A DNA stretch of 64,000 nucleotides from CAXTPV01 sp965276715 (GCA_965276715.1 OZ255622.1:2480001-2544000), one strand, 5' to 3'; shown: positions 33,475 to 42,714, counted from the first letter of the stretch. Notes: generated from the sequence alone by a model not told the origin. Translations and numbers: made by a program.

Positions 33475-34740
33475 TCATCCGATTCGCAGCGCCACGACAT
33501 TGGAGGCAAGCCCGTGCCCGGCCGCGGCAGCTACCACCGCTGCGGCCCAAGCATCCAGCGCATGCCGGCGTTCGTTCTCGAATCCATGTCGCTGATAAAC
33601 GAGCGCAATGCTGCCCAAATGTCCGGTCGTGTGGTTCAGCAATCGATCGGCGACGTGCGGCGCTACGCCAGCGCCGGCTAGATAGGTCACGCCGGACCGT
33701 CTGAAGTCGTGCAGACGCCAGTCGCCAAGATCGTCGCCGGCGGCCGTGAGGGCGGCTCGTAACCGGACCATCGCGTTGCTCCAGCCCGTGAGACCGGTGC
33801 CCGTCTGCCCTGGAAAGACGTGATCGCTGCCCCGCTGGCGGGGCGTGGCTCGAAGCACTTCTGCGACGGCGTCGACCAGGTGCACGACATGGGAACGGCC
33901 GTTCTTGGCTCGGCTTGCAGGTAGGGTCCAGGTCGTCGGCCGCGCTTGGTCGTCGATCTCTGGCCACCGCATCATGGCCACCTCGTCGCGCCGTGCCAGC
34001 GTGAGCAGCAACAGCCGAACCGCTGGTCCATATGGTTCGCCGATCGCACCTGCCGCTCGCCAAATGGCGCCGATCTCAGGCATCGTCAGGACGCGCTCTC
34101 TGGACCTCTCTCTCGCCGGACGCTCGAGACCGCGGAAGGGATTGGCGATCAACGTCTGTCGCCTCACGGCCCAAGCGAAAACCGCTCGGGCGTAGGAAAG
34201 CGCTCGATTGGCGGAGACCGGACCAGCCTTTAGCTTAATGCCGTCGAGCGCGTGGACCGCTTCGGCCACCGTGATGCTCGCCGCCGGCCGAGTGTTCCAG
34301 TTCGGGAAATTGCGCCTCAAGCTCCTCCCCGCTTCATCAAGGTAACTGGCACGACGATCGCCGGCGCGTGCGTCAAGCCAGCCGGTGATGAGCTTCCCAA
34401 ACGTGAACTCGTCGGCCTTCTGCTGGACCACAGCGGCTGCCTCAGCATTCCTGCGAGCATCAACCTTGTCCTTGCGCTCTCCGAAAGGATCCCCGCCTAG
34501 GGCGACCTTGGCGAGAAGCGCCTTGGCGGCTTTCCGCGCGTCGTCGGGTGCCAGCTTTCCATATGCGCCGATCGCCATTCGACGCCGCAGACCGCCCGTC
34601 CGGTACTGCACAATGAATGTCCGGCTACCTTGATGGGTCACCCGGATGCCGAAGCCCGAAAGCTCCTCGTCGAAGAAGAGTGCATCTTTCGCACCAGGCG
34701 GAGGCTCCAAGCCGAGAATCGTTGCGTTTGTCAGCTTCAC
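33475..34740 (-). CDS. int: Tyrosine recombinase integrase (P4-type)
   Basis: 421 aa with an N-terminal DUF4102-type arm-binding domain (LFFDEELSGFGIRVTHQGSRTFIVQYRTGG, residues 21-50), a core-binding domain, and the catalytic domain. The catalytic set is Arg250 (ARRDEV), His344-Arg347 (HDFR), His370 (LLNH) and Tyr382 (ALVYQRH). This family inserts into tRNA genes, which fits the 56 bp repeat in tRNA-Leu. Arm-type repeats begin 16 bp upstream of its start, so it may repress its own promoter. Confidence 0.95.
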   Translation of the reverse strand: MKLTNATILGLEPPPGAKDALFFDEELSGFGIRVTHQGSRTFIVQYRTGGLRRRMAIGAYGKLAPDDARKAAKALLAKVALGGDPFGERKDKVDARRNAEAAAVVQQKADEFTFGKLITGWLDARAGDRRASYLDEAGRSLRRNFPNWNTRPAASITVAEAVHALDGIKLKAGPVSANRALSYARAVFAWAVRRQTLIANPFRGLERPARERSRERVLTMPEIGAIWRAAGAIGEPYGPAVRLLLLTLARRDEVAMMRWPEIDDQARPTTWTLPASRAKNGRSHVVHLVDAVAEVLRATPRQRGSDHVFPGQTGTGLTGWSNAMVRLRAALTAAGDDLGDWRLHDFRRSGVTYLAGAGVAPHVADRLLNHTTGHLGSIALVYQRHGFENERRHALDAWAAAVVAAAAGHGLASNVVALRIG

Positions 34741-34755
34741 GGGTTCGCGCCCCCA

Positions 34756-34774
34756 GCGGACCCACAGCGGACCC
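34756..34774 (+). repeat. Arm-type repeat, right copy
   Basis: Identical to 20314-20332. It sits just upstream of the integrase start and 130 bp inside the right attachment repeat, in the same orientation as the left copy. Confidence 0.6.
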
Positions 34775-34903
34775 GGTGAAGGCTGTATGTCACCTCACCT
34801 TGCAGCACGTAAAGCGACCTCTCATCGACGGAAAACCCGGCAATTTCAGTCACGAAGGGCCGTCAATGCACTTAGCTGCACCAGGCTTCAGGTCGAGGCG
34901 GAC

Positions 34904-34959
34904 GACTTAAAATCCGCGGCCGGATGGCATGCGGGTTCGAGTCCCGCGGTGGGCACCAC
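34904..34959 (+). repeat. Right attachment repeat (attR)
   Basis: 56 bp, identical to the 3' part of tRNA-Leu at 20202-20257. It lacks the tRNA 5' half, so it is not a functional tRNA. It marks the outer end of the island. Confidence 0.95.
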
Positions 34960-35006
34960 GTTGTTTTCGTTGAACCCAATCAGCGAACCTGATGGACGGC
35001 TACGCA

Positions 35007-35738
35007 TCAGCGGGCGCGGAGCGCGTTGCCGAAGGCTCGGAAGATCGCGTGCGACACGGGGTTGGTCAGAAAATCGTATTCGGGGTGCCATTGAACGCCA
35101 ATCGCGAAGGCAGCACCACTCACGCGGATCGCCTCGATCGTCCCGTCGGCGGCCATGCCCTCCACCACCAGCCCGTGGCCGAGCCGGTCGATCGCCTGAT
35201 GGTGGAGGGAGTTGACCGTGATCCGGTCATCGCCCGCGATCACGCGCGTCTCGCCGCTCAGCGTCACCTCGTGGCGGTTGCCGATCCGCACCGCGAAGTC
35301 CGGATGACGCGGTGCCGAGTGATCGAGACGGCCAGGGATCTCGGCCACGTTCTGGTGCAGGCTGCCGCCGAAGGCCACGTTGATCTCCTGCAGGCCGCGG
35401 CAGATCCCGAGCACGGGCATCCCGCTTGCCACGGCGCCCCTCACCAGTGCGGTCGTGACCACATCGCGCGCGGCGTCCTCCGGCGTGTCCTCCGGATGCG
35501 GGAGGCCGTCATAGAGGGCCGGATCGACGTTCGAGCGGCTGCCGGTCAGCATCAGTCCGTCGATGTGGGCGAGCAGGCTCTCGATGTCGGCCGACGATCC
35601 GTTCGCCGGGATCAGCAATGGCACCGCGGCCACGACCTGATCGGTCGCGCGAACGTAGGTGTCGCTGGCTGCGTGGTTGTGAGCGGCATATTCCCCGACA
35701 TACTTGGTGCAGCACGAGATGCCGATGACCGGTTTCAT
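35007..35738 (-). CDS. Gamma-glutamyl-gamma-aminobutyrate hydrolase, PuuD/C26 family
   Basis: Class I glutamine amidotransferase-like hydrolase. Nucleophile Cys113 in GICRGLQEIN and His218/Glu220 in GVQWHPE form the triad. PuuD cleaves gamma-glutamyl-GABA in putrescine breakdown; related members degrade other gamma-glutamyl compounds. Length (243 aa) is usual. The start is 7 bp downstream of the lolA stop, so it is probably co-transcribed with it. Confidence 0.85.
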   Translation of the reverse strand: MKPVIGISCCTKYVGEYAAHNHAASDTYVRATDQVVAAVPLLIPANGSSADIESLLAHIDGLMLTGSRSNVDPALYDGLPHPEDTPEDAARDVVTTALVRGAVASGMPVLGICRGLQEINVAFGGSLHQNVAEIPGRLDHSAPRHPDFAVRIGNRHEVTLSGETRVIAGDDRITVNSLHHQAIDRLGHGLVVEGMAADGTIEAIRVSGAAFAIGVQWHPEYDFLTNPVSHAIFRAFGNALRAR

Positions 35739-35745
35739 GCCGGCT

Positions 35746-36372
35746 TCAGCCGCCTTCGCCGGTCTTGAACAGGTCGTCGGAAAAGCTGGCGCCGGTCGCG
35801 ATGTCGTAGAGGTCGACGCGCGTCTGCCGCCCCTGCGCGTCGATGACGGTCCAGGAACGGAGCGCGAAGGGGTTCTCCGAGAACACCAGCGTCAGGCTGC
35901 CGTCGCCGGGCGAGGCGGTCCGCTCGAGGGTCAGTTGCACCTGATCCTGCCGGCGCAGGAAGCCGGTGACGGTGACGTTGCCCGACAGCCGGATCGACGG
36001 TGCCAGCAGCAGGCCGAGCGGCGTCCGGTCGAGCGGCACCGTGGTGACCTGGTCGAGCTTGGTGTCGTGGAAGACGACCTGGCCGCCATTGGCGACCAGG
36101 AGCAGGGGACTGGGCTTGTCGTATTCGAAGCGCATCCGGCCAGGCCGGTCGAGCCAGGCGGTTCCCTGGGTCGTCGCGCCATCAGGCGCGATCTGCAGGA
36201 ACCGCGCCTTCAACGTCGTCAGCCCATCGAGGGTCGTCTGGATGCGCGCGACCCAACCCTGGTCGGCGGGCGTCAGGCTGGCGGGAACGGCGGTGTCGGC
36301 GCGTGACGGCGCGATCGGCACCGCCGCCAGGACCGCGCAGAGCACGATCCGCCGGGGAAGGGAAGGGACCAT
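35746..36372 (-). CDS. lolA: LolA-family outer-membrane lipoprotein carrier
   Basis: 208 aa with a signal peptide (PRRIVLCAVLAAVPIAPSRA). LTTLKARFLQIAPDGATTQGTAWLDRPGRMRFEYDKPSPLLLVANGGQVV is the conserved core of LolA-like proteins, a beta-barrel that shuttles lipoproteins across the periplasm. Sequence similarity is family-level; whether it is the main LolA is unclear. Confidence 0.85.
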   Translation of the reverse strand: MVPSLPRRIVLCAVLAAVPIAPSRADTAVPASLTPADQGWVARIQTTLDGLTTLKARFLQIAPDGATTQGTAWLDRPGRMRFEYDKPSPLLLVANGGQVVFHDTKLDQVTTVPLDRTPLGLLLAPSIRLSGNVTVTGFLRRQDQVQLTLERTASPGDGSLTLVFSENPFALRSWTVIDAQGRQTRVDLYDIATGASFSDDLFKTGEGG

Positions 36373-36418
36373 CCACCCTGTGTGGCATCCTCCGCTCCGG
36401 TTCTCAACCGGTCGTCCT

Positions 36419-37987
36419 CTAGTGACGGAAGTGGCGCATGCCGGTCATCACCATCGCGACGCCGGCGCGATCGGCGGCCTCGATCACCTCGGCGTCGCGG
36501 ATCGAGCCGCCCGGCTGGATGACAGACGTGGCACCCGCCGCGATCGCGGCCTCGAGCCCGTCGGCGAACGGAAAGAAGGCGTCGGACGCGACCACGCTGC
36601 CGGCGCAGCCCGACACGTCGCCTCGCTCGCGCGCGGCCTGTTCGGCCTTCAGGACCGCGATGCGGGCACTGTCGACGCGGCTCATCTGTCCGGCGCCGAT
36701 GCCGACGGTCGCCAGATCGCGCGCGTAGACGATCGCGTTGGACTTGACGTGCTTGGCGACGCGGAACGCGAACAGCAGGTCGGCCAGCTCGCGGTCGTCG
36801 GGCGCGCGCCCGGTGACGACACGCAGGCTGGACGCCTCGATCCGTCCGTCGTCGCGGTCCTGCAGCAGGAGGCCGCCGGCGACCGTTCGCAGCGTCCGGC
36901 CGGGCGCCCGCGGATCCGGCATGCCGCCGGTGAGGAGCACGCGCAGGTTGCGCTTTCGTGCCAGCGCCTCGCGCGCCGCCTCCGTCGCGTCCGGGGCGAT
37001 GATGACCTCGGTGAAGATCCCGGCGATCGCCGCCGCGGTCTCCTCATCGAGCGTGCGGTTCAAGGCCACGATGCCGCCGAAGGCGGAGACGGGGTCGCAG
37101 CGTAGCGCGCGCGTCCAGGCATCGAGCATGATCGGCGCGGTCGCGACGCCGCACGGATTGGCGTGCTTGACGATCACGACCGCGGGGTCGTCGAATTCGG
37201 CGACCGCCTCGAAGGCGGCGTCGGTGTCGTTGAGATTGTTGAACGACAGGGCCTTGCCCTGGAGCTGGCTGGCGGTGGCGATGCCCGCGCGGGCGTCGCC
37301 GCCGGTGTAGAACGCGGCGCGCTGGTGCGGATTCTCGCCGTAGCGAAGCTGCTCGCGCAGGCGCCCGGCGATGGTGACACGATCGGGGAAGCGTCCGGCA
37401 TCGCGGTCGAACCAGGCGGCGATGGCGGCGTCATAGGCGGCCGTCGCGGCATAGGCCTCGGCGGCGAGCGCGCGGCGCCGTGCGAGATCGGTGCCGCCGA
37501 GGGCGAGCGCCTCGATCAACGCCGGATACTGAGCGGGGTCGGTCAGCACCGCGACGTGCGCATGGTTCTTTGCCGCCGCCCTGATCAGCGCGGGGCCGCC
37601 GATGTCGATGTTCTCGATGCAGTCCGCCTCGTCGGCGCCGGCGCCGACGGTCGCCTCGAATGGGTAGAGATTGACGCAGACGAGATCGATCGGCGCGATG
37701 CCATGCGCCGCCATCGCGGCGAGATGGTCCGGCCGGTCCCGCCTGCCGAGGATGCCGCCATGGATTTGCGGGACGAGCGTCTTGACCCTTCCGTTGAGGA
37801 TTTCGGGAAAGCCGGTATGGTCGGAGACCTCGCGCACGTCGATGCCCGCGCGGCGCAGCCCTGCCGCCGATCCGCCGGTCGACAGGATCTCGGCGCCATG
37901 CGCCGCCAAGGCGGCGGCGAGCGGCACGAGCCCGTTCTTGTCGCTGACGGAGAGGAGGGCGCGGCGGATCGGGACGAGGTCGGGCAT
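36419..37987 (-). CDS. purH: Bifunctional AICAR formyltransferase/IMP cyclohydrolase PurH
   Basis: 522 aa. The N-terminal MGS-like IMP cyclohydrolase domain shows RRALLSVSDKNGLVPLAAAL, LSTGGSAAGLR and VKTLVPQIHGGILG (the usual KTLHP has Val for His). The C-terminal AICAR transformylase domain has KHANPCGVA and SAFGGIVALNR. It performs the last two steps of purine synthesis. It lies 42 bp from the glycosyltransferase stop and belongs to the leftward rsmB-rpe run. Confidence 0.96.
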   Translation of the reverse strand: MPDLVPIRRALLSVSDKNGLVPLAAALAAHGAEILSTGGSAAGLRRAGIDVREVSDHTGFPEILNGRVKTLVPQIHGGILGRRDRPDHLAAMAAHGIAPIDLVCVNLYPFEATVGAGADEADCIENIDIGGPALIRAAAKNHAHVAVLTDPAQYPALIEALALGGTDLARRRALAAEAYAATAAYDAAIAAWFDRDAGRFPDRVTIAGRLREQLRYGENPHQRAAFYTGGDARAGIATASQLQGKALSFNNLNDTDAAFEAVAEFDDPAVVIVKHANPCGVATAPIMLDAWTRALRCDPVSAFGGIVALNRTLDEETAAAIAGIFTEVIIAPDATEAAREALARKRNLRVLLTGGMPDPRAPGRTLRTVAGGLLLQDRDDGRIEASSLRVVTGRAPDDRELADLLFAFRVAKHVKSNAIVYARDLATVGIGAGQMSRVDSARIAVLKAEQAARERGDVSGCAGSVVASDAFFPFADGLEAAIAAGATSVIQPGGSIRDAEVIEAADRAGVAMVMTGMRHFRH

Positions 37988-38029
37988 TCCCTGTCAGTAA
38001 GGTCGGTGGCCGAGGAAGGCCAGCGTGGG

Positions 38030-39163
38030 TCATAGACCGAGCAGCCTTATGGTCCGTTCGACGACGGCCGCCTCGGTGTAGAGGGCGCGCGCGCGGACCA
38101 AACCGGCCGCGCCCATCGCGCGGCGCAGCGCACGGTCGCCGCAGAGGCGGCCGAGCGCGTCCGCGAGCGGCGCCACCGACGCGGGCGGCACGAGCAGCCC
38201 GGTCTCGCCGGCGACGACCTGTTCGCGCGGCCCGCGTATGTCGGTGGCGACGATCGGCAGGCCGCACAGCATGGCCTCGATCACCGACATCGGCAGGCCC
38301 TCGAAATGGCTCGGCAAGGCGAAGATGTCGGCGGCGGCCAGCAGGGCGGCGATGTCGGTCCGGTAGCCGAGGCGCTTCAGGCGGCCGCCGAGACCCGATG
38401 CCGCGAAATCGGGCTCCAGCGAGGGCCCATGATCGGACGGCAGCCGGTCGCCCACGACCCAAAGCTCGGCGTCGATGTCGCGCATCGCAGCAAGCAGCTC
38501 GGGAATGCCCTTGTGGCGGACCTGGCGGGAGACGCAGATTACGGCAATGCGGTCATCGGCGACGCCGAGGGCGGCACGCACGCGCGCCCTCGCCTTCGGG
38601 TCGGGGTGAAAGATGCCCGGGTCGCGGCCATTGCCGGCAGCCATCGCCTGGCGGTGGATACGCAGGCGGCGTGCGTCGGCCGCCTCCGCCTCGGACACGG
38701 TCAGGAAGCGATCGGTGACATGGCCTGCGGCGAACTCCATGGCCAGCGACGCGGCGCGCCGGAACGCGGGTCCCGGCTGATTGAACAGGAAGCCGTGACA
38801 GGTGTAGGCGATCCGCGGGACCCCGGCCTCCCGGGCGGCGAGACGCGCGAGGAAGCCGCTGATCGGCATGTGGGCGTGGACGAGGTCGAAGCGTTCAGCC
38901 CGCATCATGCGGCGCAGGGCTCCGAAGGCCTGGTATTGGGCAACCGGCGAGGCCGATCGCGCCAGCGGCAATTCGATGATCCGAAAACCCTCGCTGCGGG
39001 CGATGTCGAGCAGCGCGCCCGGCGCCGAGGCACCCACGACGTCATGGCCGCGGACCCGCAGCGCCCGCATCAAGGGCAGCAGGAAGTGGACCAGCGAGAA
39101 ATCGACGTTCGCGATCTCGAGGATGCGCCTGGCGCCGGTCAGCCGATCCTGGTGATCGCCCAA
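38030..39163 (-). CDS. GT4-type glycosyltransferase
   Basis: The GT-B pattern is clear: an N-terminal acceptor domain (RILEIANVDFSLVHFLLPLMRALRVRGHDV), FDLVHAHMPISGFLARLAAREAG, a donor domain with RQVRHKGIPELLAAM, and the EX7E-like motif FEGLPMSVIEAMLCGLPIVATD. Length about 377 aa from TTG 39163, the first codon that overlaps the upstream gene and keeps the family start; the true start is uncertain. It is between heparinase-like and purH genes and may act on cell-surface polysaccharide. Confidence 0.8.
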   Translation of the reverse strand: MGDHQDRLTGARRILEIANVDFSLVHFLLPLMRALRVRGHDVVGASAPGALLDIARSEGFRIIELPLARSASPVAQYQAFGALRRMMRAERFDLVHAHMPISGFLARLAAREAGVPRIAYTCHGFLFNQPGPAFRRAASLAMEFAAGHVTDRFLTVSEAEAADARRLRIHRQAMAAGNGRDPGIFHPDPKARARVRAALGVADDRIAVICVSRQVRHKGIPELLAAMRDIDAELWVVGDRLPSDHGPSLEPDFAASGLGGRLKRLGYRTDIAALLAAADIFALPSHFEGLPMSVIEAMLCGLPIVATDIRGPREQVVAGETGLLVPPASVAPLADALGRLCGDRALRRAMGAAGLVRARALYTEAAVVERTIRLLGL

Positions 39164-40770
39164 CGCACCTGCCTGGTCTCGCCGGTCCTGGCCGCCAGCA
39201 CGATCTGCTTGGAGGGGCGGCGGGCGACGCTGCCCACATAGATGCTGTCCTCGACCGCCGGATGCGCGCCATCGGCCCGCAGGCGCCACAGGCCGCCCGA
39301 CGCGAGACGCAGCAAGACCGCCTCGCCGTCGGCCTCGAGCGTCGCCTCGACGGCGGGATGGAGGTGGAAGCGGATCGCATAGGGGTGCGTCTCGCCGCCC
39401 TCGATCGCATCCTCGCCGCGCAGATCGTCGCCGGTCTCGGCAAGGTAGAGGCGGCGATGGTGGGTGGCGCCGAAGGCACGCTGGTAGCCGTCATGGCTGG
39501 CTTCGAGCCAGTGCGCGCCGCCGGTCGATTGACGTTGCACCACGACCTTGGCCGGGCGCCGGCCAAGCCCCTCGTGCCTGACCTCGGCGGAGCTGGTGTC
39601 GGCCAGCGTCAGGGTCGAATGGGCGGCGGTCGCGCGCAGGGCGTTGCGCCATTCCTCGGGCGCCTCGGTGGCGCCGCAGTTGACGATCAGGCGCTCGCGT
39701 CCGACCGACATCTCGAGGGCCAGCGTGCCGGCGGCCGCGCGACGATCGATCCCGGACGCGGCGGGGACGCCGGTGTCGACGATCAGGGTGGTCCGTCCGG
39801 AGGCAAGGCGCTCGAAGCCGGCCTCGGCCAGCGTCGCATGCACGGCGCGTCCGCGCCCGGCCTGGCCGAGCACGAGGTCGATCGTGGTCGCGTCCTCCTC
39901 CTCGGACCCGTTGAACAGGGCGAGACCGCCGTCGCCGTGCCGGAAGGTGCGAAGCGCGGGGCACATCCGGTCGAGGCAGGCCGCGAGCGCGATCGGCGGC
40001 GAGGTTCCGGCGGTCGCGAACAGCAATTTCATCTCGACGAGCTCGCGCAGCGCGCCGAGCTGCGCCGACGGGCTTCGCTCCACGTGGCCGCCGTCCGCGA
40101 GGATCTGCCGGCCGAGCTCGCCCGGCAGGAAACGGAGCGCGCGGGTCAGGAAGCCGGTGTTCTCGGGCAACGCGACGCCCGCCGCGACAAGTCCCTTGAG
40201 TGCCGTCATCGAGCCCGTGTCGGCGCGGTCGAGCGGGACGAGGGCGGCCAGCGTGCGCGCGTCGGTCAGCAGGTGCCGCATCAGCGCGCCGCGGAACTCG
40301 TCCTCGGCGGAGGCGGCGAAGAAGTCGTAGTGACCGAGCCAGGCGGTGATCCGACGCGCGATGACGGGCGCGCGGCGCGCGACCGGATCGGACGGCGGAC
40401 GACCGATCCAGTCGGCGACCAGGGCACGCGCGCGCTGGCGCGCGGTGTCGGTGCCGATCGCGCGCAGGTCGCGAAGCCAGGCGAAACCATGCGCGGACGC
40501 GCGCGCCGGTTCGGCGAGTGCCGAGAGCCTGGCCCAGCCGCCGGGCTCGAGACGCGCGGGAACGCCGGCATCGAGCTCGCCCCGCATCAGCCTCGCACCC
40601 CGGGCGGGAGAGCCCGGCCAGGGATCGCGCACCGAGACCTGCGGCGCGTCCGGGACGCGGACCAGGCCGAGTGAGCGCGTGATCAGGGGCAGGCGGGCCA
40701 GCGAGAGCCGCGCGTCACGGCCCCAACGTTTGACCCCCACTCTGCCCTCCCCGGATCCGGACCGGCTCAA
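39139..40770 (-). CDS. Heparinase II/III-like protein
   Basis: 543 aa with an alpha-helical toroid N-terminal half (ARQRARALVADWIGRPPSDP, YDFFAASAEDEFRGALMRHL) and the heparinase II/III C-terminal beta-sandwich (AHSTLTLADTSSAEVR, HHRRLYLAETGDDLRGEDAIEG). A conserved position between rpe and purH is seen in many alphaproteobacteria, where it is used as an anchor gene without a proven substrate. It overlaps rpe by 4 bp and the glycosyltransferase start by about 25 bp. Confidence 0.85.
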   Translation of the reverse strand: MSRSGSGEGRVGVKRWGRDARLSLARLPLITRSLGLVRVPDAPQVSVRDPWPGSPARGARLMRGELDAGVPARLEPGGWARLSALAEPARASAHGFAWLRDLRAIGTDTARQRARALVADWIGRPPSDPVARRAPVIARRITAWLGHYDFFAASAEDEFRGALMRHLLTDARTLAALVPLDRADTGSMTALKGLVAAGVALPENTGFLTRALRFLPGELGRQILADGGHVERSPSAQLGALRELVEMKLLFATAGTSPPIALAACLDRMCPALRTFRHGDGGLALFNGSEEEDATTIDLVLGQAGRGRAVHATLAEAGFERLASGRTTLIVDTGVPAASGIDRRAAAGTLALEMSVGRERLIVNCGATEAPEEWRNALRATAAHSTLTLADTSSAEVRHEGLGRRPAKVVVQRQSTGGAHWLEASHDGYQRAFGATHHRRLYLAETGDDLRGEDAIEGGETHPYAIRFHLHPAVEATLEADGEAVLLRLASGGLWRLRADGAHPAVEDSIYVGSVARRPSKQIVLAARTGETRQVRWAITRIG

Positions 40771-41417
40771 GTTCCGCGCAAGCCGGCGATCGCCGCACCG
40801 TAATCCTTGTTGTTGAAGACCGAACTGCCGGCGATCAGCGTGTCGGCGCCGGCGGCGCGCGCGCGCGCCGCCGTTTCGGGATCGATCCCGCCGTCGACCT
40901 CGAGGCGGATGTCGCGGCCCGTCGCGTCGATCATCGCGCGGATCGCCGCGATCTTGCCGAGCTGGCTGTCGAGGAAGCGCTGGCCACCGAAGCCCGGATT
41001 GACCGTCATGACGAGCACGATGTCGACGAGATCGAGGATCTGCGCCGCATGTTCGGCGGGCGTTGCGGGGCAGAGCACCACGCCCGGCTTCCTGCCGTGC
41101 CGCGCGATGGCCTGCAGCGAACGGTGCAGATGCGGTCCGGCCTCGGCGTGGACGAGGATGTGGTCGGCGCCGGCGGCGACGACATCGTCGATGAACGGGT
41201 CGACGGGCGCGATCATCAGGTGGACGTCGAACGGCAACCGCGTGTGACGGCGCAGGCTCGCGATCACGGGCGCGCCGAAGCTGATGTTGGGAACGAAATG
41301 TCCATCCATCACATCGAGGTGGAGCCAGTCGGCACCCGCCTGTTCGACCGCGCGCATCTCGTCGGCGAGACGGGAGAAATCGGCGGCGAGCAGGCTGGGG
41401 CAGACGAGCGTGGACAT
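40767..41417 (-). CDS. rpe: Ribulose-phosphate 3-epimerase
   Basis: 216 aa TIM barrel. STLVCPSLLAADFSRLADEM, DWLHLDVMDGHFVPN, VMTVNPGFGGQRF and DIRLEVDGGIDPETA give the full family pattern; the metal-binding His and Asp residues are in place. It interconverts ribulose- and xylulose-5-phosphate. It is followed without gap (4 bp overlap) by the heparinase-like gene and preceded by rsmB. Confidence 0.96.
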   Translation of the reverse strand: MSTLVCPSLLAADFSRLADEMRAVEQAGADWLHLDVMDGHFVPNISFGAPVIASLRRHTRLPFDVHLMIAPVDPFIDDVVAAGADHILVHAEAGPHLHRSLQAIARHGRKPGVVLCPATPAEHAAQILDLVDIVLVMTVNPGFGGQRFLDSQLGKIAAIRAMIDATGRDIRLEVDGGIDPETAARARAAGADTLIAGSSVFNNKDYGAAIAGLRGT

Positions 41418-41457
41418 CAGGTGACCGTAGCAGGATCCGCGAGACGGAGAAGGCTGC

Positions 41458-42714
41458 TCACCCGGTCCGGACCAGCCTGGCCGCGAAGAAGCCGTCCATG
41501 CCGCCTCGCGCCGCCCACTGGCCCGGGTCGGTGCGCAGCGTGCCGTCGTCGGTGATGCAGGCCTCGAAGCCGGGCAGTTCGGAGGGCTCGATCGGCATCA
41601 TGCGCCAGAAGCCGGCGGTCACGGCATGTGCCACGAGTTCGGGTCCTTCCTCGGGCTGCATCGAGCAGACGGCGTAGACCAGGCGGCCGCCGGGGGCGAG
41701 CATGGCGCGCGCGGCATCGAGGAGCGCGGCCTGACGCGCGGCGAGCAACGCGATGTCGCGCGGCCGCCGCAGCCGGAGCATGTCGGGATGGCGGCGCGCG
41801 GTTCCGGTGGCGCTGCAGGGTGCGTCGAGCAGGACGGCATCGAACGGCATCGCCGGCCGCCAGTCGAGCATGTCGGCCTCGACGATGTCGGGGGCGAGCC
41901 GGAGCCGCGTCATGTTCTGGCGGAGGCGGCGCAGGCGCGCGCCGTCGCGATCGATCGCGACGATGTCGGCGCCCGCGCAAGCGAGCTGGGCGGTCTTGCC
42001 GCCCGGCGCCGCGCAGAGGTCGCCGATGCGCTCGCCAGGACGTGGCGCGAGCAGGCGCACCGGAAGCGTGGCCGCGACGTCCTGTACCCAGAAGTCGCCG
42101 TCCTCGAAGCCCGGCAGCTCGGTCACGCGCGTGCCGGCGGGCAGGCGCAGACTGCCGCCGGGCAGCCTGGCGCCGCCGTCCGGCCCCAGGATGCCCGGGC
42201 GGAGCGTCAGGTCGAGCGGCGCCTCGTGCTGGTGCGCGGTCGCGATCGCGCGTGCCCTGCCGCCCCAGGCGGCCCAGAGCCAGGCCGGCGTGTCGAGCCT
42301 TGGCCCGTCGAGATCGGCGAGGAGGGCTTCGCCGCCGCGCGCGATGCGCCTCAGCACGGCGTTGACGAGTCCCGCGAAAGGCACGAGGCGTCGGGCGCGG
42401 GCCAGGTCGACCGCGGTGCCGACCGCGGCGTGGGCCGGGGTCGCGAGGAACAGCAGGCTGGCGGCGCCGATCCGGAGGATGGTGCGGACCCGGTCGGGCG
42501 GCATCCGTGTCAGGAACGGTTCGAGGGCGGCATCGAGGGTGCCCTGGCGGCGGAGCACGCAGGCCGCGATGCGACGCGCGGCGGCCCGGTCGCGCGCGTC
42601 TATCGGCGGGAGTTCGTCGAGCGCATCGTCGAGGGACAGGAGGCGCTCGCCGATCGCGACGAGAAGGTCGAACGCGGCCGAACGGGTCGGATCCTGAGGC
42701 GCCGCGATCGGCAT
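41458..42714 (-). CDS. rsmB: 16S rRNA m5C967 methyltransferase RsmB-like
   Basis: 418 aa. An N-terminal NusB-like domain (ARRIAACVLRRQGTLDAALEPFL) is followed by the SAM-binding domain: GERIGDLCAAPGGKTAQLA, and the two catalytic cysteines in LLDAPCSATGTARRHP and YAVCSMQPEEG. It methylates C967 in 16S rRNA. It starts 65 bp from the acyl-CoA dehydrogenase gene on the other strand, so the two promoters share this short gap. Confidence 0.92.
   Translation of the reverse strand: MPIAAPQDPTRSAAFDLLVAIGERLLSLDDALDELPPIDARDRAAARRIAACVLRRQGTLDAALEPFLTRMPPDRVRTILRIGAASLLFLATPAHAAVGTAVDLARARRLVPFAGLVNAVLRRIARGGEALLADLDGPRLDTPAWLWAAWGGRARAIATAHQHEAPLDLTLRPGILGPDGGARLPGGSLRLPAGTRVTELPGFEDGDFWVQDVAATLPVRLLAPRPGERIGDLCAAPGGKTAQLACAGADIVAIDRDGARLRRLRQNMTRLRLAPDIVEADMLDWRPAMPFDAVLLDAPCSATGTARRHPDMLRLRRPRDIALLAARQAALLDAARAMLAPGGRLVYAVCSMQPEEGPELVAHAVTAGFWRMMPIEPSELPGFEACITDDGTLRTDPGQWAARGGMDGFFAARLVRTG

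Larger units (their letters stand above)
20202..34959. mobile_element. Integrated prophage-like or satellite-like element in tRNA-Leu
   Basis: A 56 bp perfect direct repeat bounds the element, the left copy inside tRNA-Leu and the right copy next to the integrase. Base composition is visibly less GC-rich than the flanks. The cargo is an integrase, two AlpA/excisionase-type regulators, an XRE repressor, a replication-type ATPase, a ParB-like protein, a major capsid protein, a baseplate hub and a tape-measure protein. Terminase, portal, maturation protease, tail tube and lysis genes were not found. It is either a defective prophage or a capsid-carrying satellite. Confidence 0.92.

Noticed and set aside
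34904..34959. Second tRNA-Leu gene
   Set aside because: Only the 3' two thirds are present and there is no 5' acceptor strand or D arm; it is the attachment repeat.
38306..40674. Long plus-strand frames opposite the glycosyltransferase and heparinase genes
   Set aside because: Translations are Gly/Arg/Asp-rich without family motifs and mirror the coding strand's GC3 bias.
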